The notes under the pieces were generated by a model. It was not told the origin of the DNA. It worked only from the letters and a program-made list of their open reading frames with translations, and did not search any database. A stretch of 64,000 nt of DNA. Origin: Microtetraspora niveoalba (GTDB taxonomy: Bacteria; Actinomycetota; Actinomycetes; Streptosporangiales; Streptosporangiaceae). Within the stretch, counting starts at the first letter, position 1. Every line of letters starts with the position of its first letter. Below are positions 42,803-51,119 of this stretch, one piece after another. The stretch spans positions 62,001 to 126,000 of the forward strand of contig NZ_BBYM01000022.1 of the NCBI RefSeq assembly GCF_001570405.1, read 5' to 3'. The position numbers and the translations under genes are program-made.

Positions 42803-44230
42803 ATGGACCGATATCTTAGTGCGCGGCAACTGGCCCGGCTCGTGGAGGTGCCGCCCGAGACGAGGCCCTACTACAGGGCCCTCGCCGAGGCCGTGCGGTC
42901 GCTCATCCTCGACGGCCGCCTCGCCGTACGCGTGCGGCTGCCGGCGGAGCGGCACCTCGCCGAGGAGCTGGGCGTCAGCCGCACCACGGTCACCACGGCC
43001 TACGACCGGCTGCGGGAGCAGGGCTACCTGCGGAGTCGCCAGGGGGCCGGAAGCTGGACCGCGCTGCCCGACGCCACCGCGCTCGGCGTCGAGGGCCCGT
43101 GGGTCGTCACCGACGACGAAGGACGGCTCCCGCTGCACTGCGCCGCCCCGCCCGCCACGCCGTACCTGGGGGACGCCGTCGCGGCGGCGGCCGAGGCCTA
43201 CCCCCGGTACGCGCTGGGCATGGGGTACGACCCCGTCGGCGTCGCGCCGCTGCGCGAGGCGGTCGCCCGCAGGTACCGCGAGCGCGGCGTCGCCACCCGG
43301 CCCGACCAGATCATGATCACCGCCGGGGCCCAGCACGCCATCCACCTCGTCATGTCGCTGCTGGTCGGTGCGGGAGACCCGGTGCTGGTGGAGTCGCCCA
43401 CCTTCTCGCACGCGATCGACGTCGCGCGGCAGCGCGGGGCACGCCTGGTCCCGGTCGGCATCCAGGAGGACGGCTGGCACATGGACCTGCTCGCGGGCGC
43501 GATCCGGCAGTCCGCCGCCCGCCTCGCGTACGTCATCCCGGACTTCCAGAACCCCACCGGCCACCTGATGGGGGACGAGGACCGGGCCGTGCTCGTGGCC
43601 GCCGCCCGCCGCCACGACACCGTCCTGCTGGCCGACGAGACCTGGGCCGAGCTGGCGCTCGACGACGTCGGCGCCCGCAGGCCGCTGGCCTCCTTCGACA
43701 CCGACGGCCGGGTGATCAGCGTCGGCTCGGCGTCCAAGCTTTGGTGGGGCGGCCTGCGCGTGGGCTGGATCCGCGCCACCGCCGCGCTGATCAGGAGGCT
43801 CGCCCTGTACCGGGCGTCCGTGGACATCTCCGGCGCGATCGTCGAGCAGCTCGCGGTGGCCCACCTGTTCGAGCGGCTGGAGGAGACCCGCGCCGACCGG
43901 TGCCGCTCGCTGCGCGCCTCGCGGGCCGCGCTCGTCGCGGCCCTGCGCGACGAGCTGCCCGCGTGGTCCTTCACCCCGCCCCCGGGAGGCGGCTCTCTCT
44001 GGATCAGGCTGGACGCGCCCGTCGCGACCCCGCTCGCCGACGCGGCGGCGGCCAGGGGCGTGCGGATCGCGCCCGGCCCGTGGTTCGGCGTGGACGGGAC
44101 GCTCGAACGCTACGTCAGGATCCCGTTCACCCAGCCGCCCCACGTCCTCACCGACGCCGTCCACCGCATCGCCGCCGGGACCGGTTCGTACGGCTACCGC
44201 CCGGCCGAGCCCCTCACGCCGACCCTCTGA
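42803..44230 (+). CDS. MocR-type (GntR-aminotransferase fusion) transcriptional regulator, YczR-like
   Basis: A 475-residue fusion. The N-terminal GntR winged helix (about 20-90) contains LPAERHLAEELGVSRTTVTTA; the C-terminal type I aminotransferase-like domain has the PLP lysine in SVGSASKLWWGGLRVGW and the aspartate region VIPDFQNPTGH. It has no ribosome-binding site and probably a leaderless mRNA. Pairing with divergent yczE indicates YczR-type control of that gene and of the downstream GH15. PdxR-type control of pyridoxal synthesis is less likely as no pdxS/T gene is near. Confidence 0.88.
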   Translation: MDRYLSARQLARLVEVPPETRPYYRALAEAVRSLILDGRLAVRVRLPAERHLAEELGVSRTTVTTAYDRLREQGYLRSRQGAGSWTALPDATALGVEGPWVVTDDEGRLPLHCAAPPATPYLGDAVAAAAEAYPRYALGMGYDPVGVAPLREAVARRYRERGVATRPDQIMITAGAQHAIHLVMSLLVGAGDPVLVESPTFSHAIDVARQRGARLVPVGIQEDGWHMDLLAGAIRQSAARLAYVIPDFQNPTGHLMGDEDRAVLVAAARRHDTVLLADETWAELALDDVGARRPLASFDTDGRVISVGSASKLWWGGLRVGWIRATAALIRRLALYRASVDISGAIVEQLAVAHLFERLEETRADRCRSLRASRAALVAALRDELPAWSFTPPPGGGSLWIRLDAPVATPLADAAAARGVRIAPGPWFGVDGTLERYVRIPFTQPPHVLTDAVHRIAAGTGSYGYRPAEPLTPTL

Positions 44231-44828
44231 CGCCGCGCGCCAGGGGCGCGCGCCAGCCGTACCGCATGGCGAGGATGCGGAACACGAAGGCGAGCACGGC
44301 GGCGGACAGGGTGGCGACGAACCCGCGCACGCCCGCCGCGTACAGCACGGCCATCGCCGTGGAGCCGAGCATCGCGGGCAGGGCGTAGAGCTGGCGGTCG
44401 TAGAGCAGGGTCGGCATCTCGCCGGACAGGACGTCGCGGATGACGCCTCCGCCCACGGCGGTGCAGACGCCGAGGAGCACGGCGTGCAGGGGGGACAGGC
44501 CGTAGTGCAGCGCCTTGGCGGTCCCGACCGCGCAGAACAGGCCGAGGCCCGCCGCGTCGAAGACCAGCACGCCCGGCATGGCGCGCTCCACCTGCGGGTG
44601 CCAGAAGAACGCGATGACGGTGGCCGCGATCGGCACCAGCAGGTATCCGGTGTCGCGGAACGCGGCCGGCTGCACTCCGATGAACAGGTCGCGCATGACG
44701 CCGCCGCCCACCGCGGTGAAGAACGCGAGCACCGCCATGCCGACCATGTCGAGCCGTTTGCGTACGCCCTCCAGCGCTCCGGACAGGGCGAAGACGAAGA
44801 TTCCGGCGAGGTCGAGCACGGGGGTCAC
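44214..44828 (-). CDS. Trimeric intracellular cation channel (TRIC/UPF0126) family protein
   Basis: A 204-residue membrane protein with seven predicted spans and two internal repeats, each with the glycine-rich motif: FFTAVGGGVMRDLFIG and GVCTAVGGGVIRDVLSG. This duplicated GGGxxRD pattern is diagnostic for bacterial TRIC channels. It overlaps the 3' end of the convergent MocR gene by 17 bp. Confidence 0.9.
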   Translation of the reverse strand: MTPVLDLAGIFVFALSGALEGVRKRLDMVGMAVLAFFTAVGGGVMRDLFIGVQPAAFRDTGYLLVPIAATVIAFFWHPQVERAMPGVLVFDAAGLGLFCAVGTAKALHYGLSPLHAVLLGVCTAVGGGVIRDVLSGEMPTLLYDRQLYALPAMLGSTAMAVLYAAGVRGFVATLSAAVLAFVFRILAMRYGWRAPLARGVRGSA

Positions 44829-44834
44829 GGCTGC

Positions 44835-46331
44835 TCAGTCTCCCATAAGGCGTGACAACCTCCGCGTGAAGACCAGCATGACGACGCCCGCGGCCACGGC
44901 GGCGAGGGCGAGGATCAGGTAGTACATCGGCAGCGGCACCACGGCGGTCAGCCGGTACGCCTGCCCACCGACGGAGTCGCCCAGGGCGACGGCGAGGAAC
45001 CAGACGCCCATCATCTGGTTGACGAACGCCTGCGGCGCGAGCTTGTTGGTGACCGACAGGCCGACCGGGCTGAGGAACAGCTCGCCGAGCGTCTGCACGA
45101 GGTAGACCGAGATCAGCCACATGATCGACACCTTGGCCGGGCCGGACGCCGCGTTCGCCGCCAGGGCCATCACCACGAAGCTGAGGCCGATCAGCACGAG
45201 CGCGACCGCGAACTTGAGCGGCGTGCCGACCCGGTCGCCCGCCTTGATCCAGATCTCGGCGAACACCGGCGCCAGGATGATGATCGCGATGGAGTTGACG
45301 TTGGACACCCAGCCGGGCGGCACGTCGAAGCCGAGGACGTTCAGGTCCGTCCGCTGCTGGGCGAAGAGCGTCAGCGCCCCGCCCGCCTGGTCGTAGATCA
45401 TCCAGAAGACCGCGGCCGCGACGAACAGCCACACGTACGCGGTCAGCCGGGTGCGCTCCTCCGGCGTGATCTCGTGCGAGCCGGTGAAGAGGAAGGCGAA
45501 GTACGCCGCCGGGACCGCGGCGGACAGAACCGTCAGCACGATCGTGAACCGGTCCAGGGTGAGGCCCCCGGTGGCCGCCCACAACCCCAGCGCGGCGGCC
45601 GCCGCCAGCCCCGACGGCACCGCGACCCGGAGGAACCGGGCGCGCTCCTCCGGGGTCAGCCGGTGCTCCGGAAGCTCGCCCGCGCCCTTCAGATGCCGCT
45701 TGCCCAGCACGTACTGCGCGAGCCCGAAGGCCATGCCGACCGCCGCCGCGCCGAACGCGAGATGCCAGCGGTCGCCCCGCTGGAGCCACGGCACCACCTG
45801 GATCCCGGCGAACGCCCCGACGTTGACGCCCATGTAGAACACCGAGTAGCCCGAGTCGCGCCGAGCGTCGTCCTCGTTCCGGTAGAGGTCGCCGACCATG
45901 GCGGAGATGTTCGGCTTCATCAGGCCGCTGCCCAGCGCGATCAGGGTGAGGCCCAGCCACACGAACCCCCCGCCCATCGGGACGGCCATGCTCACGTGCC
46001 CCCCCATGATCACGATCCCGCCGTACAGCACCGCCCGGCGCGGGCCGAGGACGCGGTCGGAGATCCAGCCGCCGGCGAGCGCGAGCAGGTAGACCGACGC
46101 GATGTACACGCCGTAGACGCCGATCGCGGTCACGCCGGGCAACCCCATCCCGCCGCGGCCCGGGGGAGCGGTGAGGAACAGGACGAGGATCGCCCGCATG
46201 CCGTAATAGCTGAACCGCTCCCACATCTCGGTGCCGAACAGCGTCGCCAGGCCGCGCGGATGCCCGAAGAACGTCCGCTCGCGCGCCCGCCCCCGGGCCC
46301 CGATGTCCTGTTCACGCACGTCCCGGACCAC
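44835..46331 (-). CDS. Proton-dependent oligopeptide (POT/PTR2) transporter
   Basis: A 498-residue MFS transporter of the POT family with 14 predicted spans. The ExxER motif is in TEMWERFSYYGMRAILVLF, and the PTR2 signature lies around GGWISDRVLGPRRAVLYGG. It imports di- and tripeptides with protons. The GTG 46331 start follows a G-rich leader; GTG 46319 is an alternative. It ends 6 bp before the TRIC gene start, so the two are probably cotranscribed (POT first). Confidence 0.92.
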   Translation of the reverse strand: MVRDVREQDIGARGRARERTFFGHPRGLATLFGTEMWERFSYYGMRAILVLFLTAPPGRGGMGLPGVTAIGVYGVYIASVYLLALAGGWISDRVLGPRRAVLYGGIVIMGGHVSMAVPMGGGFVWLGLTLIALGSGLMKPNISAMVGDLYRNEDDARRDSGYSVFYMGVNVGAFAGIQVVPWLQRGDRWHLAFGAAAVGMAFGLAQYVLGKRHLKGAGELPEHRLTPEERARFLRVAVPSGLAAAAALGLWAATGGLTLDRFTIVLTVLSAAVPAAYFAFLFTGSHEITPEERTRLTAYVWLFVAAAVFWMIYDQAGGALTLFAQQRTDLNVLGFDVPPGWVSNVNSIAIIILAPVFAEIWIKAGDRVGTPLKFAVALVLIGLSFVVMALAANAASGPAKVSIMWLISVYLVQTLGELFLSPVGLSVTNKLAPQAFVNQMMGVWFLAVALGDSVGGQAYRLTAVVPLPMYYLILALAAVAAGVVMLVFTRRLSRLMGD

Positions 46332-46483
46332 CCCCGAACCGCCCCCCGGCGGGTATTACCGATGACTGCCCCGTGTCCGTGGGGGCAAGCGCGGTTCCGC
46401 CCGGGAAGTGGGTCTTGTCGCGGTCCGCCCGATGTGGTGCGATGCAGGCCACTCGGCCGAGACTCCACGTACTTGGAGGCGCC
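46332..46483. promoter_or_regulatory. Divergent promoter region of the POT transporter and acyl-CoA ligase genes
   Basis: On the minus strand TAATAC (46353-46358) is a good -10 element 22 bp before the POT start codon. A short stem GCCCC / GGGGC lies near 46368-46386. On the plus strand GGAGG at about 46475 is the ribosome site of the ligase; its promoter is not obvious. Confidence 0.35.
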
Positions 46484-48313
46484 ATGCCTGGGGTCCTTGA
46501 GGAGCGCGCCGCGATCGAACGCGAGATCGCGGGCCTGACGATCTGCGAACAGCTCAGGCGGGTCGCCGCCGAGCATCCCGACGCCCCCGCCTACTCCGAC
46601 CCGACGGAGGACGGCTGGAGCACCCTGACCTACGGCGAGGCGCGGCGGCGGGTGCTGGAGATCGCGGCGGCGTACGCCGCGCTCGGCGTCGCCCCCGGCG
46701 ACGCCGTCGCCCTGATGACGGTCAACCGCGGCGAGCACGTCCTCGCCGACCTCGGAGCGCTCCACGCGGGCGCCGTGCCCTGCTCGATCTACAGCACCTT
46801 CGCCCCCGGCCAGGTGGCGTTCATCGCCCGCGACGCCCGGGCCGTGGTGGCCGTCGTCGGCGCCGCCGAGCTGGCCCGGTGGGAGCCGATCCTCGACGGG
46901 CTGCCCCTGCTGCGGAAGGTCGTCGTGCTCGACGGCCCGGCTCCCGGCGGCGACCGCTTCCTGGCCTGGGAGGACTTCCTGGCCCTCGGCGCCGCGCGGC
47001 TGGCCGCCGAGCCCGAGGCGGTCGAGGCGCGCTGGCGGGCCGTCACCCCCGGCGACCTGGCGACCGTCCTGTACACCTCCGGCACCACCGGCGACCCGAA
47101 GGGCGTCCCCCTCACCCACGCCAACGTGGCCTACGAGGTCGCGGCGACCGACAGGATGACGGGCCTGCCCACCATGGGCACGCAGATCTCCTACCTGACC
47201 TACGCCCACATCGCCGAGCGTGTGCTCAGCCTCTACCTGCCGCTCTTCAAGGTCTCCCACACCCACTTCTGCACCGACCTGGCGAACCTGGCCGGCACGC
47301 TCGCCCGGGTCAGGCCGGTGATGTTCTTCGGCGTGCCGCGCGTCTGGGAGAAGATGGCCGCCCGGCTCCAGGCGCTGCTCGCCACCCAGCCCGAGGAGCG
47401 GCGGGAGCAGGTCGCCGCCGCCATGGCCGCCGGGCTCGCCTACGTCGAGGCCGGTCAGTACGGCTCCGCCGTCACGCCGGAGATCCAGGCCGCCTACGAC
47501 CGGGCCGACGCCGCGCTGCTCGCACCGATCCGGTCGCTGATCGGCCTCGACCGGGCCGCCTGGCTCGCCACCGCCGCCGCGCCCATGCCGGCCGAGGTGC
47601 AGCGCTTCTTCGCCGGCCTCGGCATGAAGGTCCTCGACGTGTACGGCATGACCGAGACGACCGGCGCGTTCACCGCCAACAGCCCGGCGGCGTACAAGCT
47701 GGGCACGGTCGGCAGGGCCGAGCCGGGCGTCGAGGTGCGGCTCGCCGCGGACGGCGAGATCCTGACCCGGAGCCCGCTCAACACCGGCGGCTACCTCAAC
47801 CGGGCGGACGAGGCGCTCTTCGACGGGGACGGCTGGCTGCGCACCGGGGACGTCGGCTCCGTCGACGAGGACGGCTTCGTCCGGATCGTGGACCGCAAGA
47901 AAGAGCTGATCATCACCGCGGGCGGCGAGAACATCTCCCCGGCCAACATCGAGAACGCGCTCAAGGAGCACCCCCTGATCGGCCAGGCCCTCGCGTACGG
48001 CGACCGCAGGCCGTACCCGGTGGCGCTGCTCACCCTGGACGCCGAGGTGGCCCCCGGCTGGGCGCGGGCCCGGGGCATCGAGTTCACCGGCCTCGCCGAC
48101 CTGGCCGAGCACCCCGACGTGCTGAAGGCGGTCGAGGCCGCGGTCGACGCGGCGAACGCCGGGCTCGCCCGGGTGCAGCAGGTGAAGAGGTGGCGGCTGC
48201 TGCCCGTCGAGTGGACGCCTGAGACCGAGGAGCTCACCCCCAGCCTCAAGCTCAAGCGGAGGGTCGTCCACGCCCGCTACGCCGACCTGATCGACGCGAT
48301 GTACGAGGAGTGA
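46484..48313 (+). CDS. AMP-dependent acyl-CoA ligase (long-chain FadD15-like)
   Basis: A 609-residue adenylate-forming enzyme. P-loop motif LYTSGTTGDPKGVPLTH, A5 motif VYGMTETTG, A7 region GDGWLRTGDVG and the A8 hinge IVDRKKELIITAGGENI are all present. The length and the PRVWEKM segment fit the long-chain fatty acid ligases (FadD15/ACSL type). ATG 46484 after TTGGAGG. It activates fatty acids for degradation or lipid synthesis; the specific chain is not predictable. Confidence 0.92.
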   Translation: MPGVLEERAAIEREIAGLTICEQLRRVAAEHPDAPAYSDPTEDGWSTLTYGEARRRVLEIAAAYAALGVAPGDAVALMTVNRGEHVLADLGALHAGAVPCSIYSTFAPGQVAFIARDARAVVAVVGAAELARWEPILDGLPLLRKVVVLDGPAPGGDRFLAWEDFLALGAARLAAEPEAVEARWRAVTPGDLATVLYTSGTTGDPKGVPLTHANVAYEVAATDRMTGLPTMGTQISYLTYAHIAERVLSLYLPLFKVSHTHFCTDLANLAGTLARVRPVMFFGVPRVWEKMAARLQALLATQPEERREQVAAAMAAGLAYVEAGQYGSAVTPEIQAAYDRADAALLAPIRSLIGLDRAAWLATAAAPMPAEVQRFFAGLGMKVLDVYGMTETTGAFTANSPAAYKLGTVGRAEPGVEVRLAADGEILTRSPLNTGGYLNRADEALFDGDGWLRTGDVGSVDEDGFVRIVDRKKELIITAGGENISPANIENALKEHPLIGQALAYGDRRPYPVALLTLDAEVAPGWARARGIEFTGLADLAEHPDVLKAVEAAVDAANAGLARVQQVKRWRLLPVEWTPETEELTPSLKLKRRVVHARYADLIDAMYEE

Positions 48314-48356
48314 GCCCGGCGGCGCGGCGAGCCGCACCCGCGCGACGTTTTGCCAT

Positions 48357-48378
48357 CCGGGGTGGTTTTCCACCCCGG
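48357..48378 (+). terminator. Perfect 9-bp hairpin between the ligase and secreted protein genes
   Basis: CCGGGGTGG (48357-48365), loop TTTT, CCACCCCGG (48370-48378). It lies 44 bp after the ligase stop and 35 bp before the next start codon, so it may terminate ligase transcription or sit in the leader of the secreted-protein mRNA. Confidence 0.55.
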
Positions 48379-48412
48379 GGGCATTACCCGGGCCTGCCTA
48401 CGGTCTTCGGCC

Positions 48413-49243
48413 ATGAGCAGACGTCTAATCGCCAGGGCGGCCGTCGCGGCCGCCGTTCCGCTGGCCGCTCTCGGGGCGGCGCAGACGCCGGCGTTGGCCG
48501 ACGACGAGCTGGCCATCCGATCCGTCACCGTGCAGCCGGGCGACCCGGTCGTCGGGCCGTCGGGATCAGTGAAGCTGGTGATCGACGTGGTGGCGCGCGG
48601 GGCGCGCGGCGACCACGGGGTCACCGTCAAGGTCGATCCGGGGCCGCCTCCGGCCGCCTCCAGCGGGCAGACCGGAGGCGCCGCGCAGGCGGTCGTCCGT
48701 CCCGCCGCGTCCCCCGGGCGCGCGCCCGCGATCAACGGGAACTCCGGCTCCGTCTCCGTCTCGGGCACCCAGTCCACCCAGGGCGACCGGGCCACGGGAC
48801 GGTTCACCGGGTGGGAGAAGTGGCGGTTCCAGCCGGAGACGGCGCTGTCCCGCTGGCATCCGAGCGGCCAGTGGACCGTGGTCGCCACCGCCAAGGGCGC
48901 GAACGGCGCCACGGTCAGCAGCTACACGACCTTCTACCTCAGGCGGGCGACGCGGCTCGAGGGCGTCAGCGTGAACCGCGACGCCGACGGCGCGCGCGTC
49001 ACCGGGACCCTCCTGCGGGTGGACCCGAACGGCCAGGTCGACTACCGGCCCTTCGCCGGGCGGGACGTCAGGCTCCGCTTCCGCGAGGAGGGGTCGTCCG
49101 ACTGGAAGGACATGGGCACCGCCACCACCGACAAGGACGGCTGGTTCGAGGGCCGGGCGCCGGTCAAGACCGCCGGCACCTGGCAGGTCGAGTTCCCGGG
49201 AAGCGCGCACTACGCGTCGGACACCGGCGTCGTCTCGGGCTGA
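48413..49243 (+). CDS. Secreted two-domain protein A (paralogue of the next gene)
   Basis: A 276-residue exported protein. Signal peptide about 1-30 (RRLIARAAVAAAVPLAALGA, cleavage after ALA). Mature domain 1 (about 32-165) begins IRSVTVQPGDPVVGPSGSV, an Ig-like beta-domain; domain 2 (about 175-276) begins ATRLEGVSVNRDADGARVTG and ends AGTWQVEFPGSAHYASDTG, with a second beta-sandwich pattern. No catalytic motif or anchor is seen. The downstream gene has the same order of domains. Function unknown; such pairs may act in the cell wall or bind polymers. Confidence 0.8.
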   Translation: MSRRLIARAAVAAAVPLAALGAAQTPALADDELAIRSVTVQPGDPVVGPSGSVKLVIDVVARGARGDHGVTVKVDPGPPPAASSGQTGGAAQAVVRPAASPGRAPAINGNSGSVSVSGTQSTQGDRATGRFTGWEKWRFQPETALSRWHPSGQWTVVATAKGANGATVSSYTTFYLRRATRLEGVSVNRDADGARVTGTLLRVDPNGQVDYRPFAGRDVRLRFREEGSSDWKDMGTATTDKDGWFEGRAPVKTAGTWQVEFPGSAHYASDTGVVSG

Positions 49244-49389
49244 TACCACCCTTTCCTGAGGGCTGGTTGCGAATTCGTGATGTTTTAACTGTGAATGGGA
49301 GGCAACTTTCCTCTCCCTTTGCGCGTCTTTGACGTAGGCGCGCCCCAATCCCGGGGGCGCGTTCGCAACGGGGAGAGGAAAGAACCCTC

Positions 49390-50334
49390 ATGGTGAAACG
49401 CACCACCGCCGCGCTGGCGGCGGCCGTCCTGGGCGTCACGGCGCTCGCGACGGTCACGCCGGCCTTCGCGGATGTACCGGACACCTCCAGCAGCCCGGAG
49501 GTCACCCAGACGCCCGAGCCCTCCTCCTATCGCGCGGACTCCCAGATCGTGTCGGTCGACGTCACCCCCGGCACGGTCGTCGTCCGCCGGCACGGCTCTG
49601 TCCGCGTGACCGCGACGGTCCGGACCAAGGACGTCAAGGACGTCAAGATCGACGTCATCGAGCCCCGCGGCGGCCACGGCCACGGCGGCGGCCACGGTCA
49701 CTGGGCGGCGAAGAAGGACGACAACCCGGGCGACCGGCACCACGGGCCCAAGTGGGACACGAAGTCGGCGTCCTGGGACTTCGACTGGAGCCACAAGACG
49801 GGCACCTGGACGGTGCACGTCGAGGCGCTCGGCTACGACGGCAAGGTCAGGACCGCCGACCGCACCTTCTCGGTGAAGCACGACGACTGGCGCCGCCCGC
49901 CGGCGCCGAGGGGGCCCAAGGCCACCCGCATCAGCGGCTTCGACGCCACGCCCGAGCCGGTGAGGAAGGGCCGCACGCTCAACCTCCAGGGCCGCCTCGA
50001 CGTCGCGCAGTGCTACAGCGACTGGTACTACGACTGGGACGGCTACAACGGCCGCTGGGGCCGGGGTGACGACTGCCGCGAGAGCCGGGGCTACTGGCAC
50101 GACTGGCACTGGCTCGGCGGCGAGGACATCGACGTGTACTTCCAGCCGCGGGGTTCCCGGGCCTGGAAGTTCGTCCAGACCGTCGAGACCGACGGCTCCG
50201 GCCGCTTCTCCACCCGGGTCCGGGCCTTCCAGTCCGGCACCTGGGCCGTGCGCTTCGACGGCGACCGCCGTCTGAAGGGCTCGGAGGCGTCCGACTACGT
50301 CAAGGTCGTCGGCTACGGCTGGGGCCACCGCTGA
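49390..50334 (+). CDS. Secreted two-domain protein B (paralogue of the previous gene)
   Basis: A 314-residue exported protein. Signal peptide about 1-27 (KRTTAALAAAVLGVTALATV, cleavage after AFA). Domain 1 starts IVSVDVTPGTVVVRRHGSV, matching the start of domain 1 of the previous protein. A His/Gly-rich loop (GGHGHGGGHGHW) follows, a likely metal-binding spot. Domain 2 starts ATRISGFDATPEPVRKGRTL and ends SGTWAVRFDGDRRLKGSEAS; it contains an insert rich in Trp/Tyr/Asp with two cysteines. GGGGAGAGG precedes the ATG. Function unknown. Confidence 0.82.
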   Translation: MVKRTTAALAAAVLGVTALATVTPAFADVPDTSSSPEVTQTPEPSSYRADSQIVSVDVTPGTVVVRRHGSVRVTATVRTKDVKDVKIDVIEPRGGHGHGGGHGHWAAKKDDNPGDRHHGPKWDTKSASWDFDWSHKTGTWTVHVEALGYDGKVRTADRTFSVKHDDWRRPPAPRGPKATRISGFDATPEPVRKGRTLNLQGRLDVAQCYSDWYYDWDGYNGRWGRGDDCRESRGYWHDWHWLGGEDIDVYFQPRGSRAWKFVQTVETDGSGRFSTRVRAFQSGTWAVRFDGDRRLKGSEASDYVKVVGYGWGHR

Positions 50335-50458
50335 CCGATGCGTGAGCCGGGGCGCTGACCCGGGGGTCCGTCCGGATCCCCGGCCACGCCCCGGCCGTTC
50401 GCCGGAACACGGCACGACGTCGCGCGCGACGGCACGTACGCCGCCGCGCGTGACGCTC

Positions 50459-50489
50459 CGCCCGGCTCCCTTCGTGAGGGAGCCGGGCG
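50459..50489. terminator. Terminator hairpin between convergent genes
   Basis: A perfect 12-bp stem CGCCCGGCTCCC / GGGAGCCGGGCG (50459-50470, 50478-50489) with a 7-nt loop, followed on the plus strand by TCCGTCTTTCC. It would end transcription of secreted protein B. Confidence 0.8.
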
Positions 50490-50516
50490 TCCGTCTTTCC
50501 CGGGGACCCGGCCGTG

Positions 50517-50558
50517 CCGGTCACGCGGGGCCGGTCACGCGGGGCCGGTCAGGCGGGG
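50517..50558. repeat. Three tandem 14-bp units at the 3' end of the ICMT-like gene
   Basis: CCGGTCACGCGGGG occurs at 50517-50530 and 50531-50544, and with one change at 50545-50558. The stop codon of the methyltransferase (50549-50551) lies in the third unit, so slippage here could change its C-terminus. Confidence 0.8.
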
Positions 50559-51112
50559 CCGGGCGGGGGCTCCGGGCACGAGGGTGGAGGCGCGGCCCGG
50601 CACGCGGCGGCCAGGGCCGCCTCCTCGCACCTGATCCGCACCACCATCAGAGCCGCGTTGAGCACGGTGAACCCGGCCGCGGTCAGCCACGCGGAGTGGA
50701 CCAGCGGCAGCGCCGCGCCCTCCACCGCCACGGCCACGTAGTTCGGGTGGCGCAGCCAGGCCGCCCGGTACGGCCCGCGGCGCACCGGCGGCATCCCCGG
50801 CACCACGATCACCCGGGTGTTCCACCGCGGGCCGAGCGAGACGACGCACCACCAGCGCAGCCCCTGGGCGGCGAGGACCAGCGCGAGCATCGGCAGGCCG
50901 AGCGCCGGGACGAACGGCCGCCCGGCCAGGCGCACCTCGACCAGGCAGGAGACGAGAAGGCCGGTGTGCAGCGCCACCAGGGCCGGATAGTGCGCCCGCC
51001 CGCTGACCACGCCGCCCCTGGCCAGGCTCCACCGGGTGTTGCGCCGGGCCACGACGAGCTCGGCGACGCGTTCCGCCGCGACCGCGAGGACGAGCAGGGT
51101 GTACCAGCTCAC
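50549..51112 (-). CDS. Isoprenylcysteine carboxyl methyltransferase-like membrane methyltransferase
   Basis: A 187-residue membrane protein with four to five spans. The catalytic C-terminal region has RGPYRAAWLRHPNYVAVAVE and a later Glu in RIRCEEAAL, as in ICMT-like enzymes. It starts 7 bp after the type III PKS stop and is certainly cotranscribed. Partners of this type methylate phenolic lipids made by type III PKSs (SrsB-like in alkylresorcinol pathways). The last 20 residues are Pro-rich low complexity. Confidence 0.85.
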   Translation of the reverse strand: MSWYTLLVLAVAAERVAELVVARRNTRWSLARGGVVSGRAHYPALVALHTGLLVSCLVEVRLAGRPFVPALGLPMLALVLAAQGLRWWCVVSLGPRWNTRVIVVPGMPPVRRGPYRAAWLRHPNYVAVAVEGAALPLVHSAWLTAAGFTVLNAALMVVRIRCEEAALAAACRAAPPPSCPEPPPGPA

Positions 51113-51119
51113 GACGCCG

